The notes under the pieces are model-generated. The model was given only the letters and a program-made list of their open reading frames with translations. It had not been told where the DNA came from and did not search any database. A stretch of 64,000 nucleotides of DNA from Eubacterium sp. (GTDB lineage Bacteria; Bacillota; Clostridia; Lachnospirales; Lachnospiraceae), in the NCBI GenBank assembly GCA_021769425.1, contig JAETSX010000049.1, positions 1-64,000 of the forward strand, in the 5' to 3' direction. The translations under genes and the position numbers were made by a program. Every line of letters begins with the position of its first letter. Position 1 is the stretch's first letter. Shown here in pieces: positions 62,230 through 64,000 of the stretch.

Positions 62230-62394
62230 CTAGTATAACCCACACTGATTAACCGTACCTTTCACTTGTCTAAATTTCCATCTGCTGCGTTGTCGTCAAT
62301 CGACGTAGCCACCGCTACGCCTCATTCCTCCGCCTTGCATATGAAAATTTATCCTGCGTGAAAGGTATCGGTAATTAGTGTGGATTATACTAGT
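62230..62394. mobile_element. 165-bp MITE, family 1 (complete)
   Basis: Terminal inverted repeats begin CTAGTATAACCCACACT and end GTGTGGATTATACTAG, extending about 36 bp inward (to ...CTTTCAC / GTGAAAG...). The interior has the core CGTAGCCACCGCTACG (a hairpin) and CCATCTGCTGCGTTG. No coding capacity. It abuts the regulator promoter and the family 2 element, sharing TAG with the latter. Confidence 0.82.
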
Positions 62395-62554
62395 GTACTG
62401 TCTGTATTATATCTGGCGAAACTCCGCAGGATATTCGTTCATCGGCAAGGCGGATTTTCGACGGCGTAGCGGTGGCTACGGCTAGAAAATCCAACGCAGC
62501 AGATGGGCGAATAGACAAGGAGGTTTAGCTGAATATAATGCAGACAGTACACTA
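62391..62554. mobile_element. 164-bp MITE, family 2
   Basis: Ends TAGTGTACTGTCTG and CAGACAGTACACTA as in the 73-bp copy at 42473-42545. The extra interior carries GGCGTAGCGGTGGCTACG and CAACGCAGCAGATGG, the same core as family 1. A separate perfect hairpin (CCGTGCA...TGCACGG, 62555-62574) follows directly. Confidence 0.82.
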
Positions 62555-62599
62555 GCCGTGCATCACGCTGCACGGTCACAGGCCAATACAGTATAGGAG

Positions 62600-63061
62600 T
62601 CAAAATCCGGTCTTTTGCCGTAAGGAAACTTTAAATAGGCCGGATCTGTTACTGCGAGCATCGTAGGCATGAACCAATGTCATAAACTTAAGCAGCAAAA
62701 GTGTATATCTTGCAATTAGAATGTACGGAAACACATGGTTTATCCTGCATGTTTTATGGCAATATTTCCTTAAGTAAATGACATTGGACGTAAACGGTAA
62801 CAAAGCTTCCAATACCGTCTCATATCCTGCCTTGTTAAAATACCCCGCCAATGTAGGTACATCCTGCGGCAAAGCCTGGGTGTTACGCCAGCATCCAATC
62901 TGAGTGACATATCTGTCAGTCTTCAGACACAGGCAGGCACGCACACCGGCTGACAGGTATAGGCATATTCGTCCGATTTCACTGACACGCTCATCGGCCT
63001 TCGGTATCTGCTGCCTGCCTATACATTGATTGATCTTCTTAAAATGACTCCACCCCATCAT
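62600..63061 (-). pseudogene. sulfatase fragment in a degraded frame
   Basis: Within this frame about 60 residues (about 62800-62975) read like an N-terminal sulfatase segment: an altered active-site loop (SAGVRACLCLKTDRYV, in place of CxPSRxxLLTGRY), then QIGCWRNTQALPQDVPTLAGYFNKAGYETV. The flanking residues do not fit, and the rest of a sulfatase is missing. I read it as a remnant rather than a gene. Confidence 0.55.
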
Positions 63062-63400
63062 CTTCTACCTCTACGATCACAAGCTCATTTTCCAGATACA
63101 CACGAATCACAATATATCTCATATCCCCTTCATGTTAAATCCATGGGATATACTGTTCTCAACCAGCGGCTGAATGACATTTTTCAGGATCCCAAGCTCC
63201 CCAGCGCCTTCTTCCACCATCATCTTCCACTGGAATTTATTCTGATAGCGCAAAAGCATCAATTCCAGATAATCCTCTGCTATGGCAAATTCCTCTGTAC
63301 TAGGATTGATCTTCTGCATATAGGAAAATGATTTTCGCAGTAATTTTGAAAATGCCAGAATCACTTTATCTGTATCCTCATATTCTTCCATCTGAATCAT
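63039..63400 (-). pseudogene. YesM/LytS-type histidine kinase fragment
   Basis: 63400-63119 encodes DTDKVILAFSKLLRKSFSYM, EEFAIAEDYLELMLLRYQNKF and NVIQPLVENSISHGF, the central part of a YesM-type kinase. After a frame change at about 63119 the other frame continues with RYIVIRVYLENELVIVEVEDDG to a stop at 63039. The sensor, the phospho-His box and the G-box are absent. It begins at the stop codon of the TauE/SafE gene. Confidence 0.72.
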
Positions 63401-64000
63401 GAACCAAATTGAGAATATATTGCTATATTATAAATGCTGATTCCGATAATTACAACCATCAGCCCAACAAACAGACGGCTCACGATCTTGTCAGAGATTC
63501 TCTTATTCCATGCCCTTCCGCAAATTCCCCCTGTGATTCCCCCTGCACTCATCAGTACCAGCAGAACGACGTCAACATGAGCCACTCCCGCGGCTACAGA
63601 CATAATAAAGCTTGTAAGCTGTGAAAAAAAGATAATATAGAGCGAATTTTCCGCCGCCACTTTCATACTCATGGAGAAAAAAAAGAATAAAACCACCAGA
63701 TTAATTGGACCGCCGCCTATGCCAAGAAATGCAGAGATAATTCCCAGAAAAAGGCCTATCATGACGCAGGTATAGATATTTGTAACATGAAACGTTCTGA
63801 TCTGATCTTTGCAAAGGGTATATGCAAGCGTTCCGATCGTAAGAAGCAGGATGCAGACTGCCTGGATCCTGCTGACTGCCGCCTTGTTTTCGAACATTCT
63901 CATCACGTAACCAAACATTCCTCTTCCGATCAGCCCGCCCGCTGCCGCGCCCAATGCAAGCGGAAAACTGGTTCTCGGTTCCATGTGTGTATCTCCGCTG
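63397..64000 (-). CDS. TauE/SafE-family permease, partial at the window edge
   Basis: At least 200 residues, open through the right edge. About six membrane helices remain, and the family motif FLGIISAFLGIGGGPINL (about residue 100 of the visible part) is clear. TauE/SafE proteins export small organic anions or sulfur compounds (sulfite, sulfoacetate, taurine-related). The in-frame ATG at 63984 is probably internal, because homologues have more helices before this point and the frame stays open upstream. Confidence 0.85.
   Translation of the reverse strand, partial: SGDTHMEPRTSFPLALGAAAGGLIGRGMFGYVMRMFENKAAVSRIQAVCILLLTIGTLAYTLCKDQIRTFHVTNIYTCVMIGLFLGIISAFLGIGGGPINLVVLFFFFSMSMKVAAENSLYIIFFSQLTSFIMSVAAGVAHVDVVLLVLMSAGGITGGICGRAWNKRISDKIVSRLFVGLMVVIIGISIYNIAIYSQFGS

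Overview
The window looks like chromosome of a gut-type Clostridia bacterium, most likely Lachnospiraceae. It is moderately AT-rich, has strong AGGAGG-type ribosome sites, sigma-A promoters with 17-bp spacers, BspA-like surface proteins, many two-component systems and a complete Gram-positive propanediol-utilisation (Pdu) microcompartment operon. Nearly everything is transcribed leftward (minus strand).

Layout. 1-3.3 kb: an rRNA-type promoter pointing off the left edge, tRNA-Ser(GCU), then a frameshifted IS66 transposase and a shattered IS30 transposase. 3.5-9.7 kb: a chemoreceptor, two-subunit class I fumarase, and a DUF2975 / XRE regulator / DUF4173-type membrane protein operon behind a promoter with a perfect palindrome over its -35. 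9.8-14.8 kb: a large BspA-like LRR protein, a 44-bp tandem repeat, a membrane protein of unknown role, and a palindromic MITE-like element. 14.8-30.3 kb: the Pdu operon, read from the right as pduA B C D E G H, a long-tailed BMC protein (K-like), J, L, eutJ-like, flavoprotein-PduM fusion, N, O, P, S, T, U, V. It lies behind a promoter with an 11-bp direct repeat at 21-bp spacing. 30.4-33.8 kb: its probable control genes (AraC-type response regulator and a PocR-domain sensor whose kinase motifs are all lost) and a pduQ alcohol dehydrogenase broken by an internal deletion. 34.3-38.1 kb: a YdjGHI-like membrane cluster (SPFH, lipoprotein, zinc-ribbon protein, TPM protein). 38.2-46.0 kb: an AgrC-like kinase with a receiver-less LytTR regulator, a repeat-rich surface protein, nested MITEs, a 7TM histidine kinase and a four-domain regulator (REC-LytTR-REC-winged helix). 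46.1-52.0 kb: a transglutaminase-like surface protein and a decaying iron/cobalamin-type ABC importer. 52.1-62.2 kb: a seven-gene operon (two paralogous lipoproteins, two permeases, one ATPase, a CARDB-like anchored protein and a lone MacB-core-like protein) next to its own kinase/regulator pair. The regulator promoter and the operon promoter share the same operator at the same distance from the -10. 62.2-64 kb: nested MITEs, remnants of a sulfatase and a YesM-type kinase, and a TauE/SafE permease running off the edge.

How it fits together. The Pdu genes encode a shell (A, B, J, K-like, N, T, U), B12-dependent diol dehydratase with its reactivase (CDE, GH), B12 reduction and adenosylation (S, O), CoA-acylating aldehyde dehydrogenase (P) and phosphotransacylase (L). 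The propanol branch (Q) is inactivated locally, and no propionate kinase gene (pduW) is seen. Several genes elsewhere are clearly decaying (importer binding protein and ATPase, pduQ, IS elements, sulfatase, YesM kinase), so this is an actively eroding accessory-rich region. The best candidates for undescribed biology are the PocR pseudokinase control pair, the four-domain double response regulator, and the autoregulated twin-lipoprotein/ABC operon. All calls were made by reading the sequence; no database searches were run.
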